From Thermus sp. LT1-2-5 (GTDB taxonomy: Bacteria > Deinococcota > Deinococci > Deinococcales > Thermaceae), in contig NZ_BSRG01000001.1 in NCBI RefSeq assembly GCF_040363165.1, forward strand, positions 1-64,000: a stretch of DNA of 64,000 bases, given 5' to 3'. The notes under the pieces are model-generated. The model was not told where the DNA came from and searched no databases. It worked only from the letters and a program-made list of their open reading frames with translations. The stretch's first letter is position 1; each line of letters begins with the position of its first letter. The position numbers and the translations under genes were made by a program. Below are positions 8,411-16,578 of the stretch, piece by piece.

Positions 8411-11400
8411 TCAACCCAGGCGCGCCAGGCTGAAGCGCACCCGGCCCTCCTCGTCCGCCAGCTCGGTGGTGTACCCAGGGAAAGGCCCCTCCCCAAACTC
8501 CCGGGCCAGAACCTCCTCGGCGATCCAGGCCCCGTGCTCTTCCAGGGCCTTGCGGTAGGGGCCTTCCGCCTCGTAGCCCACGCGGATGCGGTCGGAAACC
8601 TTGAGGCCCATCTCCTTGCGCGCCTGCTGCAGGTGGCGGATGAGGTCGCGGGCGAGGCCTTCCAGGCGAAGGGCCTCCGTGACCTCCACTTTGAGGGCGG
8701 CCACGTACCCTTCCTTTTCCAGGGCCTCGTACCCTTCGGGGGCCTGGGCCTCGAGGAGAACCTCCTCCGGGGCCAAAAGGAGGGTTTCCCCCTCTACCTC
8801 TAGCGGAATGGCCTCCCCCTTGAGGGCCAGCTCCGCCACCCGCTTTCCTTCCCGCTCCAGGGCGGTGCGGATCTTGGGGAGTAGCTTGCCGTACTTGGGG
8901 CCCAGGGCCTTGAGGTTGGGCAGGACCCGGTAGGTGAGCACCTCCTCCCCCGGCTCCAGGACCCGCACCTCCTTGACGTTGAGCTCCTCCGCCATCTCCT
9001 TGGCGAAGTGCCTAAGGCCTTCCCGCTCCAAAGCGGTGGGAGCGGTGACCAGGAGGAGGGGCAGGGGGGTGCGGGTCTTCACCCCGCTCTTTGCCCGGGC
9101 CGAGCGGGCGAGCTCCACCACCTTCAGGACCGCCCGCATCTTGGCCACCAGCTCCTTGTCCCAAAGGGCCTCCTCCACCTCGGGCCAGTCCGTGAGGTGG
9201 ACGCTTTCTTGCGCCTTAGGGTCCACGCTCCGCGCCAGGTTCTGCCAGAGCACCTCGGCCAGGTAGGGGGTGAAGGGGGCGGTGAGCTGGGCCACGGTGA
9301 GGAGGGCCTCATACAAGGTGGCGTAGGCCGCTTCCCGGTCCAGGGCGTCCTCGTTTTTCCAGAAGCGGCGGCGGTTCCGGCGCACGTACCACTGGGAGAG
9401 ATCCTCCACCACGAAATCCCGGATGGCGCGGCTAGAGGTGGTGGGATCGTAGGCCTCGAGGGCCTCCGTCACCTTGTGCTTGAGCTCCTGGAGCCGGGCC
9501 AAAAGCCAGCGGTCCATCTCGGGACGGGCCTCGGGCGGGGGCGGGGTTTTGAGGTTCGGGCGGTCCAGGTTGGCGTAGGTGACGAAGAAGCTATACACGT
9601 TCCAAAGCGTGAGGAAGTAGTCCCGCACCGTCTCCCGCACCAGGTTAGGCCCAAAGCGGCGGTCCGCTTCGGGCGGCGCGGAAACGTAGATGTACCACCT
9701 CAGGGCGTCGGCCCCGAACTCCCGCAGGATGTCCCACGGGTCCACCACGTTCCCCTTGGACTTGGACATCTTCTGCCCCTTCTCGTCCAGGATGAGGCCG
9801 TGGCAGATCACGTTTTTGAAGGCGATGGAGCCGAAGAGCATCACCCCCAGTTGGTGCAGGGAGTTGAACCAGCCCCGGGTCTGGTCGATGCCCTCGGAGA
9901 TGAAGTCGGCGGGGAAGCTTTCCTTGAACTCCTCCTCTCCCTCAAAGGGGTAGTGCAAGGAGGCGAAGGGCATGGCCCCGGAGTCGTACCAGACGTCGAT
10001 TACGTAGGGCACCCGCCGCATGGTACCCCCGCAGGCGCAAGCGAGCTCCACCCGGTCCACGTACGGCCGGTGCGGGTCAAAGGGCTCGGGGAGGGGGGCG
10101 GTGGCCCGTTGGCGCAGCTCGGCCAGGCTCCCGATGGCCTCCTCCTTGCCGCAGGACTGGCACACCCAGATGGGCAAGGGGGTGCCCCAGTAGCGGTTGC
10201 GGCTTAGGGCCCAGTCCACCAGGTTCCTGAGCCACTCCCCGTAGCGGCCTTCCTTGATGTGGGGGGGCACCCAGTGGATCTCCTGGTTCTTCTGGAGGAG
10301 CTCCTCCTTGAAGCGGGTGTTTTGGATGAACCAGGTTTCCGTGGCGTAGTACATGAGGGGGGTGGAGCAGCGCCAGCAGTGGGGGTAGTTGTGCAGGTAG
10401 GGCTCCTCCTTGAACAGAAGCCCCCGGGACCTCAGGTCCTTGAGGATGGCCCGGTTGGCTTCGCGGAAAAAGAGGCCCTGGAAGGGCTCCACCAGGAGCT
10501 TTCCCTCCTCGTCCACGGTCTTTAGAAGGGGGAGCCCATAGGCCCTGGCCGTCTCCAGGTCCTCGGCGCCGAAGGCGGGGGCCTGGTGCACGATGCCCGT
10601 CCCGTCTTCCCGGCTCACGTATCCCGCCAGGACCACGAAGTAGCCCTTCTCCAGGGGGTGGGGGTAAGGGGGGATGTAGGCGAGGCCTTCCAGCTCCCTG
10701 CCGGAGAAGGTCTTGGTGATGGGGGCCTCCTCCCCGAGAAGGCGCCGCCCCAGGCTTTCCTCCAGGATTAGGGCCTCTTCCCCCACCTGGAAGGCGGCGT
10801 AGGTGTACTCGGGGTGGACCGCCGCCGCCACGTTCCCGGGCAGGGTCCAGGGTGTGGTGGTCCAGATGAGGAGGCTCGCCCGGGAAAGGCCGAGCCGTTC
10901 GGGCTCTTTGAGGGGCAGGCGCACGTAGACCGAGGGGTCTTGGATCTCCTTGTAGCCCAGGGCAACCTCATGGGAGGAGAGGGGGGTGCCGCAACGGGGG
11001 CAGTAGGGCACCACCTTGTGGTCCCGGTAGAGGAGGCCTTGGTCAAAGAGGCGCTTCAGGCTCCACCAGATGCTCTCGATGTAGGTGGGGTGGAGGGTGG
11101 CGTAGGCGTTCTTCAGGTCCACCCAGTAGGCGATGCGCTCGGTGAAGGCCTCCCACTCCTTTTCGTAGGCGAAGACGGACTCTCGGCAAGCTTGGTTGAA
11201 GCGTTCGATGCCGTACGCTTCGATCTCCCGTTTGCTCTTGAGGCCCAGCTTCTTCTCCACCTCCAGCTCCACGGGAAGGCCGTGGGTGTCCCAGCCGGCC
11301 CGGCGGGGCACGTAGTAGCCCCGCATGGTCTTGTAGCGGGGGAAGAGGTCCTTGTAGCTCCGGGCTTGGGCGTGGCCCACGTGGGGCATGCCGTTGGCGG

Positions 11401-11548
11401 TGGGAGGGCCTTCGTAGACGGTAAAGCGGGGCCCGCCCTTGCGGTTTTCCACGCTCTTTTCAAAGATGTTTTCCCGCTTCCAGAAGGCCAAAATTTCCTC
11501 TTCCAGCGCCGGAAAGTTTGGTTCGCCCACTTCCTTGAACATGCCCAC
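8411..11548 (-). CDS. ileS: Isoleucyl-tRNA synthetase
   Basis: A 1045-aa class Ia synthetase that charges tRNA-Ile and edits misactivated valine. It has HVGH at residues 56-59, KMSKS at 593-597, a large CP1 editing insertion, and cysteine pairs (CPRCG, CWRCS, CQSCG, CACGG) typical of zinc sites in this long bacterial/eukaryotic-like type. Length agrees with the Thermus enzyme. ATG 11548 is preceded by GGAGGTGGGC. A T-box leader immediately upstream (11554-11800) predicts induction by uncharged tRNA-Ile. Confidence 0.97.
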   Translation of the reverse strand: MGMFKEVGEPNFPALEEEILAFWKRENIFEKSVENRKGGPRFTVYEGPPTANGMPHVGHAQARSYKDLFPRYKTMRGYYVPRRAGWDTHGLPVELEVEKKLGLKSKREIEAYGIERFNQACRESVFAYEKEWEAFTERIAYWVDLKNAYATLHPTYIESIWWSLKRLFDQGLLYRDHKVVPYCPRCGTPLSSHEVALGYKEIQDPSVYVRLPLKEPERLGLSRASLLIWTTTPWTLPGNVAAAVHPEYTYAAFQVGEEALILEESLGRRLLGEEAPITKTFSGRELEGLAYIPPYPHPLEKGYFVVLAGYVSREDGTGIVHQAPAFGAEDLETARAYGLPLLKTVDEEGKLLVEPFQGLFFREANRAILKDLRSRGLLFKEEPYLHNYPHCWRCSTPLMYYATETWFIQNTRFKEELLQKNQEIHWVPPHIKEGRYGEWLRNLVDWALSRNRYWGTPLPIWVCQSCGKEEAIGSLAELRQRATAPLPEPFDPHRPYVDRVELACACGGTMRRVPYVIDVWYDSGAMPFASLHYPFEGEEEFKESFPADFISEGIDQTRGWFNSLHQLGVMLFGSIAFKNVICHGLILDEKGQKMSKSKGNVVDPWDILREFGADALRWYIYVSAPPEADRRFGPNLVRETVRDYFLTLWNVYSFFVTYANLDRPNLKTPPPPEARPEMDRWLLARLQELKHKVTEALEAYDPTTSSRAIRDFVVEDLSQWYVRRNRRRFWKNEDALDREAAYATLYEALLTVAQLTAPFTPYLAEVLWQNLARSVDPKAQESVHLTDWPEVEEALWDKELVAKMRAVLKVVELARSARAKSGVKTRTPLPLLLVTAPTALEREGLRHFAKEMAEELNVKEVRVLEPGEEVLTYRVLPNLKALGPKYGKLLPKIRTALEREGKRVAELALKGEAIPLEVEGETLLLAPEEVLLEAQAPEGYEALEKEGYVAALKVEVTEALRLEGLARDLIRHLQQARKEMGLKVSDRIRVGYEAEGPYRKALEEHGAWIAEEVLAREFGEGPFPGYTTELADEEGRVRFSLARLG

Positions 11549-11553
11549 CTCCT

Positions 11554-11800
11554 AACAAAACGCCCGCGCCCAAAGGCGCGGACGAAAGCGCTCAGGCTTC
11601 CGCGGTACCACCGCGCTTCCTGGAAGAAGCCTCCCAGGCCCTCGTTGGGGCGCGATTACGGGCGCCACCCGGCGGGCATTACTCGGGGAACACCCCCTTT
11701 CCTCCCGCGGCTCCGGGGTGATCTTCCCGCCTTCCCGCACCGCCGGGCTCCCACCCTCCCCGGCTCGCTGTGGGCTATTGGGAAGGGGTACTCTCCCCAT
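11554..11800 (-). promoter_or_regulatory. T-box riboswitch controlling ileS
   Basis: Read on the minus strand, the leader shows the parts of a tRNA-sensing T-box. There is a stem I distal region with AGCGAGCC and GGGTGGGAGCC. A specifier loop contains GAAGATCACC, whose ATC (11722-11720) is an isoleucine codon. The T-box itself, GCGGTGGTACCGCGG, lies in 11617-11600 and can pair with the tRNA acceptor end. A terminator hairpin follows (11581-11554): CCGCGCC, loop TTT, GGGCGCGG, then GCGTTTTG. Uncharged tRNA-Ile would stabilise the antiterminator and allow ileS transcription. Family RF00230; a covariance search would confirm the exact stem boundaries. Confidence 0.93.
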
Positions 11801-11880
11801 CCTCGCCTTTACAACCTGTGCCCCCTGGGGTAAAATCCCCCGTTGGCGGCTAAGGCCATGCTAGCAGCCTTTCCCCTCCC
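11801..11880. other. Intergenic stretch between divergent ileS leader and tal promoter
   Basis: The ileS-tal gap (11549-11952) is filled mainly by the T-box leader and the tal promoter. In the 80 bases between them I see no gene, no repeat and no convincing promoter for the T-box transcript. The best -10-like match on the minus strand is the weak TAAAGG close to the leader start. Confidence 0.5.
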
Positions 11881-11911
11881 TTGACAACGCCCCGAAGAGG
11901 TCTGCTAGACT
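11881..11911 (+). promoter_or_regulatory. Promoter of tal-rho
   Basis: TTGACA (11881-11886) and TAGACT (11906-11911) are separated by 19 nt, slightly long but both good hexamers. The predicted transcript starts near 11918, giving a leader of about 35 nt that contains AAGGAG before ATG 11953. Confidence 0.65.
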
Positions 11912-11952
11912 CAGGCTAAGCCGGTTCCTTTCCCGCACACAAGGAGCAGGTT

Positions 11953-12624
11953 ATGGAACTTTACCTGGACACCGCCAATCTGGAGGAAATACGGGAGATT
12001 GCCGCTTGGGGGGTTCTCTCGGGGGTCACCACCAACCCCACCCTGGTGGCCAAGGAGTTTGCTGCCCGGGGAGAGCGCCTGAGCGAGGAGGGCCTAAGGC
12101 ACCACCTACGCGCCGTGGCCGAGGCGGCAGGGGGCCCGGTTTCCGCCGAGGTGACGGCCTTGGAGGCTGAGGCCATGGTGGCCGAGGGCAGGCGCCTGGC
12201 CGCCATCCACCCCAACATCGTGGTGAAGCTCCCCACCACCGAGGAGGGCCTTAAGGCCTGCAAGCGCTTGTCTGCCGAGGGTATCCGGGTGAACATGACC
12301 CTCATCTTCTCCGCCAACCAGGCCCTTTTGGCGGCGAGGGCCGGGGCGGCTTACGTGAGCCCTTTTCTGGGTCGGGTAGACGACATCTCCTGGGACGGGG
12401 GGGAGCTTTTGCGGGAGATCGTGGAGATGATCCAGGTGCAGGACCTCCCCGTCAAGGTCATCGCCGCCTCTATCCGCCACCCCCGCCACGTGACGGAGGC
12501 CGCCCTTTTGGGGGCGGATATCGCCACCATGCCCCACGCCGTCTTCAAGCAGCTTTTGAAGCACCCCCTCACGGAAATCGGCCTCAAGCGCTTTATGGAG
12601 GACTGGGAGAAGGTTAAGCCATGA
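11953..12624 (+). CDS. tal: Transaldolase (TalC/Fsa-size family)
   Basis: A 223-aa TIM-barrel class I aldolase of the short transaldolase/fructose-6-phosphate aldolase family, acting in the non-oxidative pentose phosphate pathway. The Schiff-base lysine is K92 in [16 protein letters not shown] and MTLIFS are family signatures. Two positions that separate the activities read as transaldolase: E66 (Gln in E. coli FsaA) and F138 in SPF (Tyr in FsaA). I therefore call transaldolase rather than F6P aldolase; this is inference from the family. Good Shine-Dalgarno AAGGAG; the stop overlaps the rho start as ATGA. Confidence 0.9.
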   Translation: MELYLDTANLEEIREIAAWGVLSGVTTNPTLVAKEFAARGERLSEEGLRHHLRAVAEAAGGPVSAEVTALEAEAMVAEGRRLAAIHPNIVVKLPTTEEGLKACKRLSAEGIRVNMTLIFSANQALLAARAGAAYVSPFLGRVDDISWDGGELLREIVEMIQVQDLPVKVIAASIRHPRHVTEAALLGADIATMPHAVFKQLLKHPLTEIGLKRFMEDWEKVKP

Positions 12625-13901
12625 GGAGAAAAGCTGAAGTCCCCGAAACCCCCCTTACCTACCAGGAGCTGGCCACCAAGATCCTGCCCGAGTTGCACCT
12701 CCTGGCCCAGGAAGCGGGGATTGAGAACTACAAGCGGATGAAGAAGGACCAGCTGATCATGGCCCTCCTGGAGCGGCAGACCCAAGGGGAGGGCCTGCAG
12801 TTGGTCAAGGGCTATCTGGAGATCAGCCCCGATGGCTACGGCTTCTTGACGGAAAACCTCTACAACCTCGAGTCCCGGGTGGCCATCGTCTCCGCCGGGC
12901 TCATCCGCCAGTACGCCCTGAGGAGCGGGGACTACATCGTGGGCCGGGTGCGGCCGCCGCGGGAGAACGAGCGCTACGGCACCCTGCTCAAGGTGGAGGC
13001 GGTGAACGACCTGGACCCCGAGGCCGCCAAGAACCGCCCCCGCTTTGACGAGCTCATCCCCCAGTTCCCCGACCGGCAGATCCGGCTGGAAACCACCCCG
13101 GATGAGCTTTCCACCCGGGTGATCGATCTCCTCGCCCCCATCGGCCGGGGCCAAAGGGGTCTCATCGTGGCCCCCCCCAAGGCGGGGAAGACCACCCTCC
13201 TCAAGAAGATCGCCAACGCCGTTCTCAAGAACGAGCCCGACATCAAGGTCATCGTCCTCCTCATTGACGAGCGCCCGGAGGAGGTCACGGACTTCCGGGA
13301 AAGCGTCCAGGGGGCCGAGGTCATCGCCAGCACCTTTGACGAGCCGCCCCAGAACCACATCCGCGTGGCGGAGTTCGTCCACGAGCGGGCCAAGCGCATC
13401 GTGGAGGAGGGGGGGCATGTGATGATCCTCCTGGACTCCATCACCCGCCTGGCCCGGGCCAACAACCTGGTGACCCCGCCCACGGGGCGGACGCTTTCGG
13501 GCGGCTTGGACTCCGCCGCCCTTTACTTCCCCAAGCGCTTCTTGGGGGCGGCGCGGAACATCCGGGGTGGGGGAAGCCTCACGATTTTGGCCACCGCCTT
13601 GGTGGAGACGGGAAGCCGGATGGACGACGTGATCTTTGAGGAGTTCAAGGGCACCGGCAACATGGAGCTCCACCTCTCCCGCCGCCTGGAGGAGCGCCGC
13701 ATCTTCCCGGCCATAGACATCCTGAAGTCGGGGACGAGGCGGGAGGAGCTCCTTCTGGGCGAGGAGGTGGTGCACAAGATGTGGCTTTTGCGCAAGGTCC
13801 TGGCGGACATGGACCCCGCCGAGGCCATGGAGATGCTCCTCGCCCGCTTGGGGCGCACCAAGAGCAACAAGGAGTTCTTGGCTTCCCTGGCGGCCCGTTA
13901 A
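12621..13901 (+). CDS. rho: Transcription termination factor Rho
   Basis: A 426-aa hexameric RNA helicase that terminates transcription. It has an N-terminal helix bundle (about 10-55), a cold-shock-like RNA-binding fold (about 60-130, with GYGFL), and a RecA-type ATPase with Walker A at 184-192 (APPKAGKTT), Walker B near VMILLDS, and Q/R-loop segments typical of Rho ([17 protein letters not shown]). Length is standard for Rho without an insertion. It is coupled to tal through ATGA. A hairpin follows within 20 nt of the stop. Confidence 0.97.
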   Translation: MRRKAEVPETPLTYQELATKILPELHLLAQEAGIENYKRMKKDQLIMALLERQTQGEGLQLVKGYLEISPDGYGFLTENLYNLESRVAIVSAGLIRQYALRSGDYIVGRVRPPRENERYGTLLKVEAVNDLDPEAAKNRPRFDELIPQFPDRQIRLETTPDELSTRVIDLLAPIGRGQRGLIVAPPKAGKTTLLKKIANAVLKNEPDIKVIVLLIDERPEEVTDFRESVQGAEVIASTFDEPPQNHIRVAEFVHERAKRIVEEGGHVMILLDSITRLARANNLVTPPTGRTLSGGLDSAALYFPKRFLGAARNIRGGGSLTILATALVETGSRMDDVIFEEFKGTGNMELHLSRRLEERRIFPAIDILKSGTRREELLLGEEVVHKMWLLRKVLADMDPAEAMEMLLARLGRTKSNKEFLASLAAR

Positions 13902-13913
13902 GCGGTTTTTCCC

Positions 13914-13947
13914 TTGGGGGGCGGGTTTTCCCGCCCCAAAGGCTTTT
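13914..13947 (+). terminator. Hairpin terminator after rho
   Basis: An 8-bp stem GGGGCGGG/CCCGCCCC (13918-13925 with 13930-13937, loop TTTT) can be extended by TT/AA across a GG bulge. CTTTT follows at 13943-13947 but the uridine run is short and offset, so strength is uncertain. Confidence 0.5.
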
Positions 13948-13952
13948 GCCCC

Positions 13953-13983
13953 TTGCGCCATGGGGGATGGGGGTTGGTATAAT
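13953..13983 (+). promoter_or_regulatory. Promoter of the LysM/M23 gene
   Basis: TATAAT (13978-13983) is a perfect -10. The best -35 is TTGCGC (13953-13958) at 19 nt spacing. The leader to TTG 14020 is about 30 nt and contains GGGAGGTG, which fixes that unusual TTG start. Confidence 0.65.
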
Positions 13984-14019
13984 CCCGGCCGAGGTTGGGG
14001 TTCCTTTGGGAGGTGAACA

Positions 14020-15210
14020 TTGCGGGTATGGGTAGTTTGGTGTTTTCTTGCGGTTCCCGCCTTGGCTCTTTCCTTCAAGCCCCTTAGCCCCATTCCCCTG
14101 CCCGAGGCCCAGGTGGAGGTGGGCCCTTCGGTGCGGAAGGGATGGGTGGTGTATACGGTGCGCCCTGGGGACACCTTGGTGGGCCTCGCCAGCCGCTATG
14201 GCGTGGACCCCCGGCACATCATGTGGTCTAGCGGTCTTAAGGATCACAGGCTCCAGGTGGGAGAGCGGCTCCTCATACCTCTGGTGGGAGAGGAGGAGAG
14301 GCCGCCCAGGGTGCCTCCGGGGGTGGAGGTGTACCGGGTGCGCCCGGGGGACACCTTGGCGGCCATCGCCAGCCGCTATGGCGTGAGCGTCTTGGACCTG
14401 GTTTCCGCCAACCCCTCCTTGGAAAGCTTGGACCGCCTGGTGGCGGGGAGCACCCTGTATATCCCCAAGGGTACCAAGGGACTTCTCCTGACCTTGGAGG
14501 AAGGGCAGACCTTGGTGGATCTGGCGAGCCGATTTGGCCTTTCCCCGGTGCGGGTGGCTAAGGCCAACGGGGTGGACAACCCAGCGGAGCTAAAGCCGGG
14601 GGACCTGGTCCTCCTGCCCGGAATTCAGGCTAAGACCACTTATCAGACCCTCCTGGCCAAGCAGGAAGCGGAGCGGAAGGCTCGCCTCGAGGCGGAACGG
14701 CGCCGCCAAGAAGAGCTCAGGCGCCTGGCGGAGGAGCGCAGGAGGCAGCAGGCTTTGGCCCAGGCCCAGGCACGGCGGCAGCAGGCCCAAGCGGCCAGGC
14801 CCCAGGTGCGCCGGGTGAGCTACCAGGAGGGGGGAATGCGATGGCCTTTGGCCGGGGGGTTCCGCATTACCACCTACTTCGGCCAGCGGGGGGTCTTCCA
14901 GCGCTACCACACCGGCATAGATCTGGCAGCCCCTTACGGCACCCCTATCTTGGCCGCCAAGAGCGGCCAGGTGGAGGTGGCGGGTTGGAGCTCCGTGGGC
15001 TACGGCTTCCACGTGGTCTTGGACCACGGGGGCGGGGTGGAAACCCTCTACGCCCACATGTCCCGCATCGCCGTGCGGCCCGGAGCGTGGGTGGAGGCGG
15101 GGGAGGTGATCGGCTACGTGGGCTCCACGGGCTGGTCCACCGGGCCCCACCTGCACTTTGAGGTGCGGGTGGGCGGGGTGGCGCGTAACCCCTTGAGCTA
15201 CCTGCCTTAG
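14020..15210 (+). CDS. LysM-repeat M23 family metallopeptidase (murein hydrolase/activator)
   Basis: A 396-aa exported cell-wall protein. A signal peptide (about 1-17) precedes three LysM domains (about 44-88, 105-148, 155-200), an Arg/Gln/Ala-rich coiled coil (about 205-265), and a C-terminal M23 endopeptidase domain with HTGIDLAAP, HVVLDHGGG and GPHLHFEV carrying the zinc ligands. The architecture matches NlpD/EnvC-like proteins, but the metal ligands look intact, so it may itself cut peptide cross-links. TTG 14020 is chosen because GGGAGGTG lies just upstream. Monocistronic, with its own promoter and a following terminator. Confidence 0.9.
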   Translation: MRVWVVWCFLAVPALALSFKPLSPIPLPEAQVEVGPSVRKGWVVYTVRPGDTLVGLASRYGVDPRHIMWSSGLKDHRLQVGERLLIPLVGEEERPPRVPPGVEVYRVRPGDTLAAIASRYGVSVLDLVSANPSLESLDRLVAGSTLYIPKGTKGLLLTLEEGQTLVDLASRFGLSPVRVAKANGVDNPAELKPGDLVLLPGIQAKTTYQTLLAKQEAERKARLEAERRRQEELRRLAEERRRQQALAQAQARRQQAQAARPQVRRVSYQEGGMRWPLAGGFRITTYFGQRGVFQRYHTGIDLAAPYGTPILAAKSGQVEVAGWSSVGYGFHVVLDHGGGVETLYAHMSRIAVRPGAWVEAGEVIGYVGSTGWSTGPHLHFEVRVGGVARNPLSYLP

Positions 15211-15252
15211 GGCAGGGCTTTACCGGCCGGGGGCGTGGGGCCCCCGGCTTTG
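15201..15252 (+). terminator. Tandem hairpins after the M23 gene
   Basis: A small hairpin, CCTGCC/GGCAGG, holds the stop codon TAG in its loop and first pairing base (15201-15216). It is followed by a stronger 8-bp stem, GCCGGGGG/CCCCCGGC (15226-15233 with 15241-15248), then CTTTG-type sequence without a long T run. The second is probably the functional terminator. Confidence 0.55.
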
Positions 15253-15304
15253 TGGCGAAGGTAGCTTGACCCCGCAGGGGGTAAGCTAGAGGATGGAGGG
15301 CGGG

Positions 15305-16186
15305 ATGGAGAAGGGAACCTTCCAGATCAAGACGGGCTTCGCCGAGATGTTCAAGGGCGGGGTGATCATGGACGTGACCACTCCGGAGCAGGCGGTGATC
15401 GCCGAGGAAGCGGGGGCGGTGGCGGTGATGGCCCTAGAGCGGGTCCCTGCCGACATCCGCGCCCAGGGGGGCGTGGCCCGCATGTCCGACCCCAAGGTCA
15501 TCAAGGAGATCATGGCTGCGGTGTCCATCCCCGTGATGGCCAAGGTGCGCATCGGCCACTTCGTGGAGGCCATGATCCTCGAGGCCATTGGGGTGGACTT
15601 CATCGACGAGTCCGAGGTCCTCACCCCTGCGGACGAGGAACACCACATCGACAAGTGGAAGTTCAAGGTGCCCTTCGTGAACGGGGCCCGGGATTTGGGG
15701 GAGGCGCTTCGCCGCATCGCCGAAGGAGCGGCCATGATCCGCACCAAGGGGGAGGCGGGCACGGGCAACGTGGTGGAGGCGGTGCGCCACGCCCGCACCA
15801 TGTGGAAGCAGATCCGTTACGTCCAGTCCCTGCGGGAGGACGAGCTCATGGCCTACGCCAAGGAGATCGGGGCGCCTTTGGAGCTCGTGCGTTGGGTGCA
15901 CGAGCACGGCCGGCTGCCCGTGGTGAACTTCGCCGCAGGCGGCATCGCCACCCCCGCCGACGCCGCGCTCATGATGCACCTAGGGATGGACGGGGTCTTC
16001 GTGGGGAGCGGCATCTTCAAGTCCGGAGACCCCAAGAAGCGGGCCCGGGCCATCGTGCGGGCGGTGACCCACTACAACGACCCCGAGGTCCTGGCGGAGG
16101 TGAGTGAGGACCTGGGCGAGCCCATGGTGGGCATCAACCTGGACCAGCTCAAAGAAGAGGAGCGCCTGGCTAAGAGGGGGTGGTAA
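15305..16186 (+). CDS. pdxS: Pyridoxal 5'-phosphate synthase subunit PdxS
   Basis: A 293-aa TIM-barrel synthase that makes pyridoxal phosphate from ribose 5-phosphate, glyceraldehyde 3-phosphate and ammonia supplied by PdxT. The two catalytic lysines are visible at K80 ([10 protein letters not shown]) and K148 ([14 protein letters not shown]). I use ATG 15305, which gives the usual N-terminus MEKGTFQIK and has GGAGGGCGGG in front. An in-frame ATG at 15293, five bases after TAAGCT, would add four residues. The partner pdxT lies 2.4 kb downstream, separated by smtB and a metal ATPase. Confidence 0.97.
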   Translation: MEKGTFQIKTGFAEMFKGGVIMDVTTPEQAVIAEEAGAVAVMALERVPADIRAQGGVARMSDPKVIKEIMAAVSIPVMAKVRIGHFVEAMILEAIGVDFIDESEVLTPADEEHHIDKWKFKVPFVNGARDLGEALRRIAEGAAMIRTKGEAGTGNVVEAVRHARTMWKQIRYVQSLREDELMAYAKEIGAPLELVRWVHEHGRLPVVNFAAGGIATPADAALMMHLGMDGVFVGSGIFKSGDPKKRARAIVRAVTHYNDPEVLAEVSEDLGEPMVGINLDQLKEEERLAKRGW

Positions 16187-16187
16187 A

Positions 16188-16547
16188 GTGGCGGAGGCGG
16201 TGTGCGGGGTCTATGAGATCCACCCGGAACGGGTGGAGCTGGCCCGCGCCGCCCTGCCCGGGGAGGAGGTGTTGCGGGAGGCTTCCCTCCTCCTCAAGGC
16301 CCTTTCCGACCCCACCCGCATGCGCCTTCTCCTCGCCTTGAAGGCGGCGGGGGAGCTTTGCGTGTGCGACCTGGCCCTTTTGGCGGGGGTGTCGGTTTCG
16401 GCGGTGAGCCACCAGCTTAGGCTTTTGCGCCAGGCCCGCCTGGTGGCCTTCCGCCGTGAGGGGAAGCAGGTCTACTACCGCCTCCAGGACGAGCACGTGG
16501 CGGGCCTTTTGGAGGAGGCCTTGGCCCACGCAGTAGAAAACACTTGA
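16188..16547 (+). CDS. smtB: ArsR/SmtB-family metal-sensing repressor
   Basis: A 119-aa winged-helix repressor. The recognition helix region is near VSVSAVSHQLRLLR (68-81). The alpha-3 metal motif ELCVCDL carries C58 and C60, as in ArsR/CadC sensors; C6, D101/H103 and H114 are further possible ligands. It starts two bases after the pdxS stop (GTG 16188), so it is probably co-transcribed with pdxS. Published work on T. thermophilus HB27 describes a closely similar SmtB that senses arsenic and cadmium and controls a P1B ATPase (TtArsX). The operator for that control lies across this gene's own stop codon. Confidence 0.88.
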   Translation: MAEAVCGVYEIHPERVELARAALPGEEVLREASLLLKALSDPTRMRLLLALKAAGELCVCDLALLAGVSVSAVSHQLRLLRQARLVAFRREGKQVYYRLQDEHVAGLLEEALAHAVENT

Positions 16548-16562
16548 GCAAACATTCAAGTG
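16541..16562 (+). promoter_or_regulatory. SmtB/ArsR-type operator overlapping smtB stop and ATPase promoter
   Basis: CACTTGA (16541-16547) and TCAAGTG (16556-16562) form a perfect 7-bp inverted repeat around GCAAACAT. The core TGAGCAAACATTCA matches the TGAACA-type dyad bound by ArsR/SmtB repressors. It contains the smtB stop codon (16545-16547) and the -35 hexamer of the ATPase promoter, so bound repressor would block that promoter. Confidence 0.8.
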
Positions 16563-16572
16563 ATGGTACCCT
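16544..16572 (+). promoter_or_regulatory. Promoter of the metal ATPase (leaderless)
   Basis: TTGAGC (16544-16549), a 17-nt spacer and TACCCT (16567-16572) lie six bases before ATG 16579. There is no Shine-Dalgarno, so the ATPase mRNA is probably leaderless. The -35 hexamer and much of the spacer are inside the SmtB-type operator. Confidence 0.65.
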
Positions 16573-16578
16573 GGGGGC

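Noticed and set aside
15266..15287. TTGACC and TAAGCT as a pdxS promoter
   Set aside because: The hexamers are only 10 nt apart, too close for a sigma-70-type promoter; either may act alone, but I cannot decide.
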